From Brachybacterium vulturis (lineage in GTDB: Bacteria > Actinomycetota > Actinomycetes > Actinomycetales > Dermabacteraceae): a stretch of DNA of 64,000 nucleotides. The notes under the pieces are model-generated. The model had not been told where the DNA came from, ran no database searches, and worked only from the letters and a program-made list of their open reading frames with translations. The position numbers and the translations under genes are program-made. Positions 29,152-37,300 of this stretch are shown here, piece by piece (positions within the stretch are counted from its first letter, which is position 1; every line of letters starts with the position of its first letter). The stretch spans positions 2,790,001 through 2,854,000 of the forward strand of contig NZ_CP023563.1 in NCBI RefSeq assembly GCF_002407185.1, in the 5' to 3' direction.

Positions 29152-31734
29152 GTGAGCATCGATCCCGTCCGCCGCCCCGTCCCGCAGGGGAGCGAGGGGG
29201 CCGCCCCCACCGCCGCCCTGCCCGCCCTCCGGCCGGTCCCGACCTCCACCTACCGCCTGCAGCTGCATGCGGGGTTCACCGCGGACGATGCCGTGCAGGT
29301 GGTGCCGTACCTCGCGCGCCTCGGAGTGGGCCACGTCTTCTGCTCCCCCGTGCTGCAGGCTGCGCCGGGCTCGACCCATGGCTACGACGTGGTCGAGCAC
29401 TCCCGCATCAGCGAGGAGATCGGCGGGGAGGACGCACTGCGCCGACTGGCCGAGGCAGCGCATGGCCACGGGATGGGCCTGATCGCCGACGTCGTCCCCA
29501 ACCATATGGCGATCCCCACCCCGATCTGGCACAACCGTGCCCTGTGGTCGGTGCTGCGTGAGGGGGCCGCGTCCGCCTTCGCGGACTGGTTCGATGTCGA
29601 GCTCAGCGGGGAGCGCTCGCTCCTGGTCCCGGTGCTGGGTCGTCCCATCGGCGCCGTCCTGGCCGATGAGGAGATCTCCGTGGGAGAGGAGCAGATCCCG
29701 CAGCTGGACGGATCCCTCCGCAGGGAGCACGTGGTGCGGTACTTTGACCACGTGCTGCCCGTCGCCGCCGGCACCGAGCACCTGGGCCTGGCGGATCTGC
29801 TGGATCGGCAGTGGTACCGACTGGCGTACTGGAAGGTCGCCGACGACGAGCTGGACTACCGGCGCTTCTTCGACGTGGACACCCTCGCCGCCGTCCGGGT
29901 GGAGCTTCCTCACGTGTTCGACGCGACCCATGCGACGCTGCTGCGTCTGCAGGGCGAGGGGGTGATCGACGGCTACCGCATCGACCACCCGGACGGCCTG
30001 GCCGATCCTCGTGGGTACCTGCGGGATCTCGAGCGCGCGACCGGCGGGGCCTGGACCGTGGTGGAGAAGATCCTGGACGGCGAGGAGCAGCTGCCCGGGG
30101 ACTTCGCCTGCGCGGGCTCCACGGGGTACGACGCCCTGTGGCGGGTGGGCGGGCTCTTCCACGACCCGCACGGCGCGATCGGGCTGACCCATCTGTGGCA
30201 GCGTCGCACCGGCGACCTGCGGCCCTTCGAGGAGGTCGCCGAGGACTCCACGGATCTGATCGTCTCGACCAGTCTGTGGGCGGAGATCGAGCGCCTGACC
30301 ACGCTGATCCACAAGATCTGCCAGGAGGACATCCGGCTGCGGGACACCACCAGGCGGAACCTCCAGAAGGTCGTGGTGGCGCTGCTGACGTCGATGGATC
30401 GCTACCGGGCGTACATCGTGCCGGGGGAACCGGCGCCGGGCTCCGAGCGCACGGTGATCGAGCAGGCGGCGGCCCGGGCGTACCGGCGCCTCGGCGAGGA
30501 CGAGGACATCATCGCGACCTTGGAGACCGTGGTGGCTCTGGTCTGCGGCGACGAGGTCGGCAGCGCGGGCCGCACCCGCAGCGCCGAGCGCGACGAGGTG
30601 GTGGTGCGCTTCGCCCAGACCTGCGGCCCGGTCCATGCCAAGGGGCTCGAGGACACCGCGTTCTACCGCTACTCCCGTTTCGTCGCCGTCAACGAGGTGG
30701 GGTCGGATCCGGATCGGATCGGGGTGGATCCGGACGAGCTGCACGATCATGCCGCCTCGATGGTCCGCACCCGTCCCGATGCGATGACCACCCTGTCCAC
30801 CCACGACACCAAGCGCAGCGAGGACGTGCGTGCCCGCCTCGCGGTGCTCACCGAGCAGCCGCTGGAATGGTCGGTGGTGGTGCAGGACCTGGAGCGGGCG
30901 ACCGCCGCGCAGCGGGGGGACCGGGTCGACGGGGCGGTCGAGCTGCTGCTGTGGCAGACCCTCGCCGCATGCTGGGCGCTGCCGGGGGCGGCGGCCGAGC
31001 CGCTGACCGCCGAGCGGCTGGACCAGTACCTGACCAAGGCCATGCGGGAGGCGAAGCGCCACACCACCTGGACCGAGCAGGACGGCGAGTACGAGCAGCA
31101 GGTGCTGGCCCTGGGCCGGGCCGGCCTGAACTCCTCGGAGGTCGACGGGATCCTCGGGGAGTGGACGCGCCGCACCTTCGCCGCCCAGCGCAGCGCGATC
31201 CTGGGCCAGAAGCTGGTGCAGCTGACGATGCCGGGCGTGCCGGACGTCTACCAGGGCAATGAGACGATCGACCTCTCGCTCGTGGACCCGGACAACCGCC
31301 GCGAGGTCGCCCATGGCGCGCATCGCGAGCGCCTGGCGCGGATGATCCAGGGCGCAGGCCCCGACGGGATCGCCGACGAGAAGCTGTGGCTGACCCACCG
31401 CGCCCTGGTGCTGCGCCGTGAGCGGCCGGAGCTCTTCCAGGGCCGGGAGGCGGCCTATCGCCCGCTGCCCACCACCACCGGGCACGCCGTCGCCTTCGGT
31501 CGTGCCGTGGGCGAGGGCCCGATCGACGTGGTCACCGTGGTGACCCGGCTCGCCCATGGCCTCTCCCAGCGCGGTGGCTGGGGGGACGCCTGGATCGCGC
31601 TGCCCCCGGGCCGCTGGCGCGACACCCTCAGCGGCAAGGAGGTCGCGGGCGGGCAGGCGGCTCTCGCTGCGCTGCTGGACGAGTGGCCGGTCGCGCTCCT
31701 GGTGCGCGTCGCAGGACGCCAGGACGACCGATGA
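29152..31734 (+). CDS. treY: Malto-oligosyltrehalose synthase TreY
   Basis: Intramolecular transglucosylase converting the reducing-end alpha-1,4 bond of maltodextrin to an alpha,alpha-1,1 bond, 860 aa. N-terminal STYRLQLHAGFT, then SPVLQAAPGSTHGYDVV, VVPNHMAI, the nucleophile block YRIDHPDGLADP and acid/base VVEKILDGEE are typical of TreY. Start GTG 29152 is preceded by GAAGGAG at 11 nt, a rather long spacing. The stop overlaps the treZ ATG by 4 bp. Cytoplasmic. Confidence 0.94.
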   Translation: MSIDPVRRPVPQGSEGAAPTAALPALRPVPTSTYRLQLHAGFTADDAVQVVPYLARLGVGHVFCSPVLQAAPGSTHGYDVVEHSRISEEIGGEDALRRLAEAAHGHGMGLIADVVPNHMAIPTPIWHNRALWSVLREGAASAFADWFDVELSGERSLLVPVLGRPIGAVLADEEISVGEEQIPQLDGSLRREHVVRYFDHVLPVAAGTEHLGLADLLDRQWYRLAYWKVADDELDYRRFFDVDTLAAVRVELPHVFDATHATLLRLQGEGVIDGYRIDHPDGLADPRGYLRDLERATGGAWTVVEKILDGEEQLPGDFACAGSTGYDALWRVGGLFHDPHGAIGLTHLWQRRTGDLRPFEEVAEDSTDLIVSTSLWAEIERLTTLIHKICQEDIRLRDTTRRNLQKVVVALLTSMDRYRAYIVPGEPAPGSERTVIEQAAARAYRRLGEDEDIIATLETVVALVCGDEVGSAGRTRSAERDEVVVRFAQTCGPVHAKGLEDTAFYRYSRFVAVNEVGSDPDRIGVDPDELHDHAASMVRTRPDAMTTLSTHDTKRSEDVRARLAVLTEQPLEWSVVVQDLERATAAQRGDRVDGAVELLLWQTLAACWALPGAAAEPLTAERLDQYLTKAMREAKRHTTWTEQDGEYEQQVLALGRAGLNSSEVDGILGEWTRRTFAAQRSAILGQKLVQLTMPGVPDVYQGNETIDLSLVDPDNRREVAHGAHRERLARMIQGAGPDGIADEKLWLTHRALVLRRERPELFQGREAAYRPLPTTTGHAVAFGRAVGEGPIDVVTVVTRLAHGLSQRGGWGDAWIALPPGRWRDTLSGKEVAGGQAALAALLDEWPVALLVRVAGRQDDR

Positions 31735-33503
31735 GCACCGTCCCGGCTCGCGACTACGGCGCCTACCGGGTGTGGGCACCGGACGCACGGCAGGTGACCG
31801 TCCGGATCGACGGGGCCGAGCAGCCGATGCGGACCGCCGGCGACGGCTGGTTCGACCTGCCGGGGGTGCCCGCAGTGCCCGGCGCCCGGTACGCCTTCCG
31901 GCTCGACGGCTCCGAGCTGTGGCTGCCCGATCCGCGATCGCTGTCCCAGCCGGACGGAGTCCACGCCGACAGCGAGGTGGTCGACCCCGCACCGCTGCGC
32001 CAGGAGACCTCCTGGGAGGGGCGTGACCTGCGCGGACGGATCCTGTACGAGCTGCACGTGGGCACCTTCACGCCGGGGCCCGACGGGCGCGGAGGCACCT
32101 TCGACTCGGCGATCGAGCGTCTCGACGAGCTGGTGGAGCTCGGAGTCGATGCCGTGGAGCTGATGCCGGTGGCACCCTTTCCCGGGGACCGGGGCTGGGG
32201 CTACGACGGGGTCGGTCTGTACGGGGTCCATGCCGCCTACGGGGGCCCGGAGGGACTGGCCCGCTTCGTGGCCGCCGCCCATCGGCGGGGGCTCGCCGTG
32301 GTGCTCGACGTGGTGCACAACCACCTCGGCCCCGCCGGCAACTATCTGGGCAGGTTCGGCCCCTACTTCACCGACCGGCACCACACCCCGTGGGGATCGG
32401 CGATCAACCTCGATGCCCCCGGGTCCCCTCAGGTGCGGGACTTCCTGCTGGGCAGCGCCCGGCTGTGGCTGGTGGACGTGGGTGTGGACGGACTGCGGCT
32501 CGATGCCGTCCACGAGCTGCGCGACGACTCCCATCGCCACGTCCTCGCCGAGCTGGCGGACGCGGTCTCCGTCTGGGAGGAGGAGACCGGCCGGCCGCTG
32601 ACGCTGATCGCGGAATCCGACCGCAACCAGCCCGCCACGGTCACCCCCACCGCGCACGGCGGCCTGGGCATGGACATGCAGTGGGCCGATGACGTCCACC
32701 ACGGCGTCCACGCCTGGATCAGCGGCGAGCGCGCCGGCTACTACGCGGACTTCGGCAGCGCCGAGGCGCTCGCGACCGTGCTGGAGGAGGTCTTCCTCCA
32801 CGCCGGGACCTGGTCCAGCTTCCGCCAGGAGGTGTGGGGCGCACCGGTGGATCCCGGCTCCGGCGAGTACGACGCCCATTCCTTCGTCACCTTCCTCCAG
32901 GATCATGACCAGGTGGGCAATCGTGCCGCCGGGGACCGGATCCACCACGGGATCACACCGGGCGCTCAGGCGGCGGCGAGCGCGCTGATCCTGCTGGGCC
33001 CGGGCACGCCGATGCTGTTCCAGGGCGAGGAGTGGGCGGCGTCGACCCCGTTCACCTACTTCACGGCCCATGACGAGGAGCTGGGGGCGCTGGTGAGCGC
33101 CGGACGGAGGGAGGAGTTCGCCGCCATGGGCTGGGCCGCGCAGGTCCCCGACCCGCAGCTGCGCTCGACCTTCGAGTCCTCGATCCTGCGCTGGCGGGAA
33201 CGGGAGCAGGCGGGGCACGCGGCGATGCTGGAGTGGTACCGCACGCTCATCGCGCTGCGTCGGGCGCACGCGGATCTGCACGATCCCGCGCTGGCCGCCA
33301 CCGCCGTCGACGTGCTCGCGGAGGGCACGGTGCTGCTGCGTCGCGGCGCTCTGGCGGTGCTCGCCCATCGCGGGCCCGGCCCGCTCCCGGCGGGACCGCG
33401 CGCCGCAGAGGTGCTGGCCTCCTTCGGTGAGATGACGCGCGGCGCCGACGGGACGCTCGCCCTGGCCGGACCGGGTGCCGTGGTGCTCCGACCGGCCCGG
33501 TGA
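31731..33503 (+). CDS. treZ: Malto-oligosyltrehalose trehalohydrolase TreZ
   Basis: GH13 enzyme releasing trehalose from the TreY product, 590 aa. N-terminal E-set domain (about 8-100), then VVHNHLGPAGNYL, nucleophile VDGLRLDAVH, acid/base LIAESDRN and FLQDHDQVGN. ATG 31731 overlaps the treY stop (ATGA). It converges on zapE with a single base pair between the two stop codons, so no terminator fits in the gap. With glgX and treY it completes the TreXYZ route from glycogen to trehalose. Confidence 0.95.
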   Translation: MSTVPARDYGAYRVWAPDARQVTVRIDGAEQPMRTAGDGWFDLPGVPAVPGARYAFRLDGSELWLPDPRSLSQPDGVHADSEVVDPAPLRQETSWEGRDLRGRILYELHVGTFTPGPDGRGGTFDSAIERLDELVELGVDAVELMPVAPFPGDRGWGYDGVGLYGVHAAYGGPEGLARFVAAAHRRGLAVVLDVVHNHLGPAGNYLGRFGPYFTDRHHTPWGSAINLDAPGSPQVRDFLLGSARLWLVDVGVDGLRLDAVHELRDDSHRHVLAELADAVSVWEEETGRPLTLIAESDRNQPATVTPTAHGGLGMDMQWADDVHHGVHAWISGERAGYYADFGSAEALATVLEEVFLHAGTWSSFRQEVWGAPVDPGSGEYDAHSFVTFLQDHDQVGNRAAGDRIHHGITPGAQAAASALILLGPGTPMLFQGEEWAASTPFTYFTAHDEELGALVSAGRREEFAAMGWAAQVPDPQLRSTFESSILRWREREQAGHAAMLEWYRTLIALRRAHADLHDPALAATAVDVLAEGTVLLRRGALAVLAHRGPGPLPAGPRAAEVLASFGEMTRGADGTLALAGPGAVVLRPAR

Positions 33504-33504
33504 C

Positions 33505-34563
33505 TCAGGAGGCGGCGTCGGCGGCGCCGGGGCGCAGCAGCGCCCCGCCGTCGCCCGTCAGCGACGCGAGGCGGGACAGCGAGCGCAGATACTTCTTGCG
33601 GTACCCGCTGCGCAGCAGCTCGGCGGAGAAGAGATCCTCGAGGACGCCCGGGGCCGAGGCTCCGGCCAGGGAGATCAGCGTCGGCACCTCGCGGTCGTAG
33701 AGCCGGTCCACGAGCACCACGAAGCGCAGCGCGTCGTGATGGTGGGTGAGCCCGTGCATCCCGATGACATGCGCGGCGGAGACCTCGTCGATCATGGCGC
33801 CGTAGCGGGAGGGGTGGACCGTGGTGAGGTGGCGCAGCAGGGGATCGAACTCATCGAGGGTGGCCGCCGCCATCGACTCCCCGCTGCGCTCCACCTCCGG
33901 TTCGGGGAGCGTGGCGATCTCGGCGACGCCGTCGCGCCGCCGGAAGTCCTCCCCGTCGATCCGCAGCACCTCGAAGCGCTCGGCCATCGCCTGGATCTCC
34001 CGCAGGAAGTCCTGCGCGGCGAAGCGCCCCTCGCCGAGCGCGTCGGGCAGGGTGTTCGAGGTCGCCACGATCGCGACCCCGCGGTCGGAGAGCTCGCGGA
34101 TCAGGCGGGTCATCAGCAGGGTGTCGCCCGGGTCGTCGAGCTCGAACTCGTCGATGCACACCAGGACCGACTCACCGAGCAGGTCGAGGGCCCTCTGGAA
34201 GCCGAGCGCACCGACCAGGTCGGTGTACTCCACGAAGGTGCCGTACACCCGCTCCCCCTCGACGGCGTGGAACAGGGAGGTCAGCAGGTGCGTCTTGCCC
34301 ACACCGAATCCGCCGTCGAGATAGATGCCGCGCGCGGGCTCCGGCTTCCTCCGCCGCAGCTTCGCCAGGAAGCCGCCGCGCGGGGCGCCCAGGGCGGCGG
34401 CGAAGGCGGTCACCCGCTGCTTCGCCTCCTCCTGGGAGGGATGGGCCGGGTCCGGGACGTAGTTGTCCAGCCGTGCCTGCGCGAACCGCGGCGGAGGCAC
34501 CAGGTCCGCGAGCAGTCGCTCCAGGGACGGGTCGGGCCGGCGGTCGCAGAGAGCTTCGGTCAC
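33505..34563 (-). CDS. zapE: Cell division protein ZapE (AFG1-like ATPase)
   Basis: P-loop ATPase of the AFG1/ZapE family, 352 aa; in E. coli it modulates Z-ring behaviour under stress. Walker A is YLDGGFGVGKTHLL and Walker B VCIDEFELDDPGD, followed by ATSNTLPD (sensor 1) and RFVVLVDRLYDREV. Start GTG 34563 (VTEALCDRRPDPS) is chosen because TACACT ends 7 nt upstream; a much longer open frame would cross into the hydrolase gene. Role in this organism is inferred from family. Confidence 0.85.
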   Translation of the reverse strand: MTEALCDRRPDPSLERLLADLVPPPRFAQARLDNYVPDPAHPSQEEAKQRVTAFAAALGAPRGGFLAKLRRRKPEPARGIYLDGGFGVGKTHLLTSLFHAVEGERVYGTFVEYTDLVGALGFQRALDLLGESVLVCIDEFELDDPGDTLLMTRLIRELSDRGVAIVATSNTLPDALGEGRFAAQDFLREIQAMAERFEVLRIDGEDFRRRDGVAEIATLPEPEVERSGESMAAATLDEFDPLLRHLTTVHPSRYGAMIDEVSAAHVIGMHGLTHHHDALRFVVLVDRLYDREVPTLISLAGASAPGVLEDLFSAELLRSGYRKKYLRSLSRLASLTGDGGALLRPGAADAAS

Positions 34564-34570
34564 GGGATTC

Positions 34571-34576
34571 AGTGTA
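34571..34576 (-). promoter_or_regulatory. Leaderless -10 box of zapE
   Basis: TACACT on the minus strand, 7 nt before the zapE GTG, placed in the 28-bp gap between the hydrolase stop codon and zapE. No ribosome site is present. Confidence 0.45.
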
Positions 34577-34591
34577 GGGGCCGCGCGCCGC

Positions 34592-35947
34592 TCACAGACG
34601 CAGCCCGATGGAGCCCTCGAGGGCCGGGGACGCGGGATCCCGGACCGGCACCCGGATCTCCCCGCCCGGGATCTCCAGCCCGAGCTCCCGCACCAGGTAC
34701 GCGGCGAGTCGACGCTCGTAGCGCGCGGGGTCGCTGTTCCACTCGCGGGTGTGCGAGGCCCCGACGACGGGGACGAACTCGATGAGGTCCGTGCGCAGCG
34801 CCGCCAGCCGGCGGCTGGGCTCGGGCGGGACCGTCTCGTCGTCCAGGGCATGGAAGAGCAGCGTGGGGTGCGTCAGGTGCTCCGCGTAGTGCTCCGGAGT
34901 CATCTCGGCCAGTGCCAGCGGCTCCCGCAGCTGCACCATCCGCGCCCCGAACCGCGAGGTCATCATCCACAGCGCGAGCTCCCGCATCCGGGCCGGTGCC
35001 TTCAGCGCGGTGGCGTGATAGATGAGGATGTCCTGCCAGTCCACGGCCGGGGAGTCCAGGACCAGGGCGGCGATGCGGTCGCGGTGCGCGGAGCGGACCG
35101 AGGTGCGCAGCGCGATGCCGCCGCCCATCGACCATCCCACCAGGACGATCCGGCGCGCCCCGTGCGCGAGGGCGAATTCGATCGCGGCCTCGGTGTCCTC
35201 CCATTCCGCCGCGCCGAGGTGATGCATCCGGTCCGCGGAGGCGGGGGCGCCGACGTCGTTGCGGTAGGTGATGGCCAGGCTGGTCAGTCCCAGCCGGTGC
35301 AGCAGCGGGATCACCCGCAGCGCCTCGCCGCGTGCGGACCCGTGGCCGTGGATCAGGATCGCCCAGGTGTCCGCGTTGCCGGCGAGGGCACCCTGCTCCG
35401 TATCGGGGCGCACCAGCCAGGCGGGCATGTGGCCGACCGGCGAGTCGACGGTGACCTCCTCGGTGGCCAGGCCATGGGCGGTCTGCGGGGTCCCCGCCCA
35501 GTAGAAGCCGTTGCTGCGAGCCCGGTCCACCTGCAGCGGCTCCTCGGTGTCCACGGCCAGCACGGGCCGGGAGACGGTGGTCGGGGTGGGGCGCCCGTCG
35601 ACGGGTCCCAGGCGCACGTGGACGGTGCCGCCGCCCTGGCGCAGGGCGAGCAGGCCGCCGCGGTCGGTGGTGTGGGACGCGTCGAGGTGGATGCGCTCCG
35701 GGTGCACGGCCCGCACCGTGACGTCGGGCAGCCCGCGCAGGCTCTCCCGAGGCACCAGCGGAAGGCGCGCCAGCACGCGGGCCCCCGCCGTGAGGGCACC
35801 CGCGCTGAGTGCGAACATGGCGGTCGCGCCGACGGCCCCATGGACCACCACTTCCGGCCATCGTGCCTGATCAGGACGCTGCAGGAGCGGGATGGCGCGG
35901 CGGACGGAGTCGAGGCGGGAGCGGGCGGAGGAAGAGGCGCGCGTCAT
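34592..35947 (-). CDS. Alpha/beta hydrolase
   Basis: 451 aa, possibly membrane-anchored: a hydrophobic segment lies at about residues 34-55 (VVVHGAVGATAMFALSAG). The C-terminal half is an alpha/beta-hydrolase fold with nucleophile elbow GWSMGG, oxyanion region HGHGSARGE, acid in HALDDETVPPEPS and catalytic His in GASHTREW. The N-terminal ~170 residues match nothing recognised. Substrate unknown. ATG 35947 is chosen over ATG 35956 because TAGGAT ends 7 nt before it, the same spacing as the divergent msrB-side promoter; the upstream ATG lies inside that box. Confidence 0.78.
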   Translation of the reverse strand: MTRASSSARSRLDSVRRAIPLLQRPDQARWPEVVVHGAVGATAMFALSAGALTAGARVLARLPLVPRESLRGLPDVTVRAVHPERIHLDASHTTDRGGLLALRQGGGTVHVRLGPVDGRPTPTTVSRPVLAVDTEEPLQVDRARSNGFYWAGTPQTAHGLATEEVTVDSPVGHMPAWLVRPDTEQGALAGNADTWAILIHGHGSARGEALRVIPLLHRLGLTSLAITYRNDVGAPASADRMHHLGAAEWEDTEAAIEFALAHGARRIVLVGWSMGGGIALRTSVRSAHRDRIAALVLDSPAVDWQDILIYHATALKAPARMRELALWMMTSRFGARMVQLREPLALAEMTPEHYAEHLTHPTLLFHALDDETVPPEPSRRLAALRTDLIEFVPVVGASHTREWNSDPARYERRLAAYLVRELGLEIPGGEIRVPVRDPASPALEGSIGLRL

Positions 35948-35954
35948 ATCGCGC

Positions 35955-35975
35955 ATCCTAGCGGCGAGCTAGGAT
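35955..35975. promoter_or_regulatory. Symmetric divergent promoter: shared inverted TAGGAT boxes
   Basis: An 8-bp inverted repeat atcctagc (35955-35962) / gctaggat (35968-35975) around ggcga. Each arm contains TAGGAT, reading outward on each strand. On the plus strand the box ends 7 nt before GTG 35983; on the minus strand it ends 7 nt before ATG 35947. The two -10 elements lie too close for two polymerases to bind at once. Confidence 0.6.
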
Positions 35976-35982
35976 CGAGGCT

Positions 35983-35999
35983 GTGAACACCGTGTTCAC
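35983..35999 (+). promoter_or_regulatory. Candidate operator palindrome at the msrB transcription start
   Basis: gtgaacac c gtgttcac is a perfect 8+8 bp palindrome with a single central base. It begins at the position expected for the +1 of the TAGGAT promoter. Its position and symmetry suit a dimeric repressor; no regulator gene is adjacent. Confidence 0.45.
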
Positions 36000-36081
36000 C
36001 GACGTCATCAGCAGCGCGTCGAACGGATCGCTCACCGCGGTGGGCGACTCTCGTCGACGTCGCAGATCGGAGGCACCCCAG

Positions 36082-36534
36082 ATGTCCACCGAACCCATCG
36101 GCTCTCGCCCCTACCCCATCTCGGTCAGCGATCTGGAGTGGCGCGAGCGCCTCTCCCCCGCCGAGTACCAGGTGCTCCGCGAGGGCGGCACCGAACGACC
36201 CGGCACCGGGGAGTACGAGGAGGTGCGACCGGCCGGCACCTATGCCTGCAAGGGCTGCGGCGCCGAGCTGTTCACCGCCACCGCCCAGTTCGATGCCCAC
36301 TGCGGCTGGCCCGCCTTCTACGCCCCCGCCGGATCGGAGGCGGTCGAGCTGCTCGAGGACACCACCCTGGGGATGCGGCGCATCGAGGTGCGCTGCACCG
36401 CCTGCGGCTCGCACCTCGGCCACGTCTTCGAGGGCGAGGGATTCCCGACGCCCACCGACCAGCGCTACTGCATCAACTCGATCAGCCTGGTCCACAGCGA
36501 CGACGTGACCCCCACCGACGCCGCCTCCACCTGA
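36082..36534 (+). CDS. msrB: Peptide-methionine (R)-S-oxide reductase MsrB
   Basis: Repairs oxidised methionine (R-epimer) in proteins, 150 aa, cytoplasmic. Zinc CxxC pairs (CKGCG and CTACG), HCGWPAFYAP and the catalytic RYCINS are present. ATG 36082 has GGAGG 8 nt upstream and begins the conserved part. The frame is also open back to GTG 35983, which sits 7 nt after a -10 box; a leaderless form with a 33-residue N-terminal extension is therefore possible. Divergent from the hydrolase. Confidence 0.92.
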   Translation: MSTEPIGSRPYPISVSDLEWRERLSPAEYQVLREGGTERPGTGEYEEVRPAGTYACKGCGAELFTATAQFDAHCGWPAFYAPAGSEAVELLEDTTLGMRRIEVRCTACGSHLGHVFEGEGFPTPTDQRYCINSISLVHSDDVTPTDAAST

Positions 36535-36640
36535 TCGCCCCCGCGCCGCCCCCGACCGATCTCCCGATCCGGACCGACCTCCTCGGGCACCCGTCGGCGG
36601 CGGCGCGGCGCGCCTGCCGGTCTCATCCTGTCCCCGGCGA

Positions 36641-36646
36641 TAGCCT
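36641..36646 (+). promoter_or_regulatory. Leaderless -10 box of the DUF3000 gene
   Basis: TAGCCT, then 6 nt (CCCGAC), then GTG 36653. No Shine-Dalgarno sequence is visible. Confidence 0.45.
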
Positions 36647-36652
36647 CCCGAC

Positions 36653-37300
36653 GTGCCCGTCCATGAGATCCGCTCCGGTGACGACGTCTTCCGAGCCGCC
36701 GTCGACGCCATGACCTCTGCACCACAGCGTGCGGAGTTCACCTGGCGCACGATTCCCGCGCCCTCGAAGATGGCGCCGTCGACCTGGGCGTGCACGGGCG
36801 AGATCCTGGTGCACGACGAGGAGCTGGCCTCCGGTCGGCTGGTGATCCTGCACGATCCCGCGGGCCAGGAGTCCTGGGACGGCACCTATCGGATGGTCGC
36901 ACTGGTGCAGGCACAGCTCGAACCGGAGTTCGCCGTCGAGTCCATGCTCGGCGACGTGGCCTGGTCCTGGGTGACCGAGTCCCTGGAGCTCCACGACGCC
37001 GACTCCCGGGAGCTGGGCTGCACCGCGACCCGTGTGGTCTCCCAGTCCTACGGCGCACTGGCCTCCCGTCCCTCGACCGTGGACGTCGAGATGCGGGTGT
37101 CCTGGACCCCAGAGCCCCCGGAGCCGACGTCCGAGGCGGCGTCCGGGTCGATGATCGACCTGGCACCCCATTTCGCGGCCTGGACCGCGATGCTCGCCGC
37201 CGCCGGTGGACTGCCGCCGGCCCCGCCCCGCATCGCCCCGATCGCTCCCACCCACCACGCGAGGGCGCCCCGCCCCGAGGAAGCCGGTGACGCCCGGTGA
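36653..37300 (+). CDS. DUF3000 family protein
   Basis: Actinobacteria-specific protein of unknown function, 215 aa, no TM segment or signal peptide. The conserved core runs from RAEFTWRTIPAPSKMAPSTW to SMLGDVAWSWVTESL and DVEMRVSWTP. The C-terminus is Pro/Ala-rich. The stop codon overlaps the GTG of the RNase D-like gene (GTGA), a pairing common in actinobacteria that hints at a linked role in RNA metabolism. Confidence 0.85.
   Translation: MPVHEIRSGDDVFRAAVDAMTSAPQRAEFTWRTIPAPSKMAPSTWACTGEILVHDEELASGRLVILHDPAGQESWDGTYRMVALVQAQLEPEFAVESMLGDVAWSWVTESLELHDADSRELGCTATRVVSQSYGALASRPSTVDVEMRVSWTPEPPEPTSEAASGSMIDLAPHFAAWTAMLAAAGGLPPAPPRIAPIAPTHHARAPRPEEAGDAR

Noticed and set aside
34592-35956. Start of the hydrolase at ATG 35956
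   Set aside because: That ATG lies inside the TAGGAT box; ATG 35947 has the 7-nt spacing seen at other leaderless starts. The choice remains an inference.
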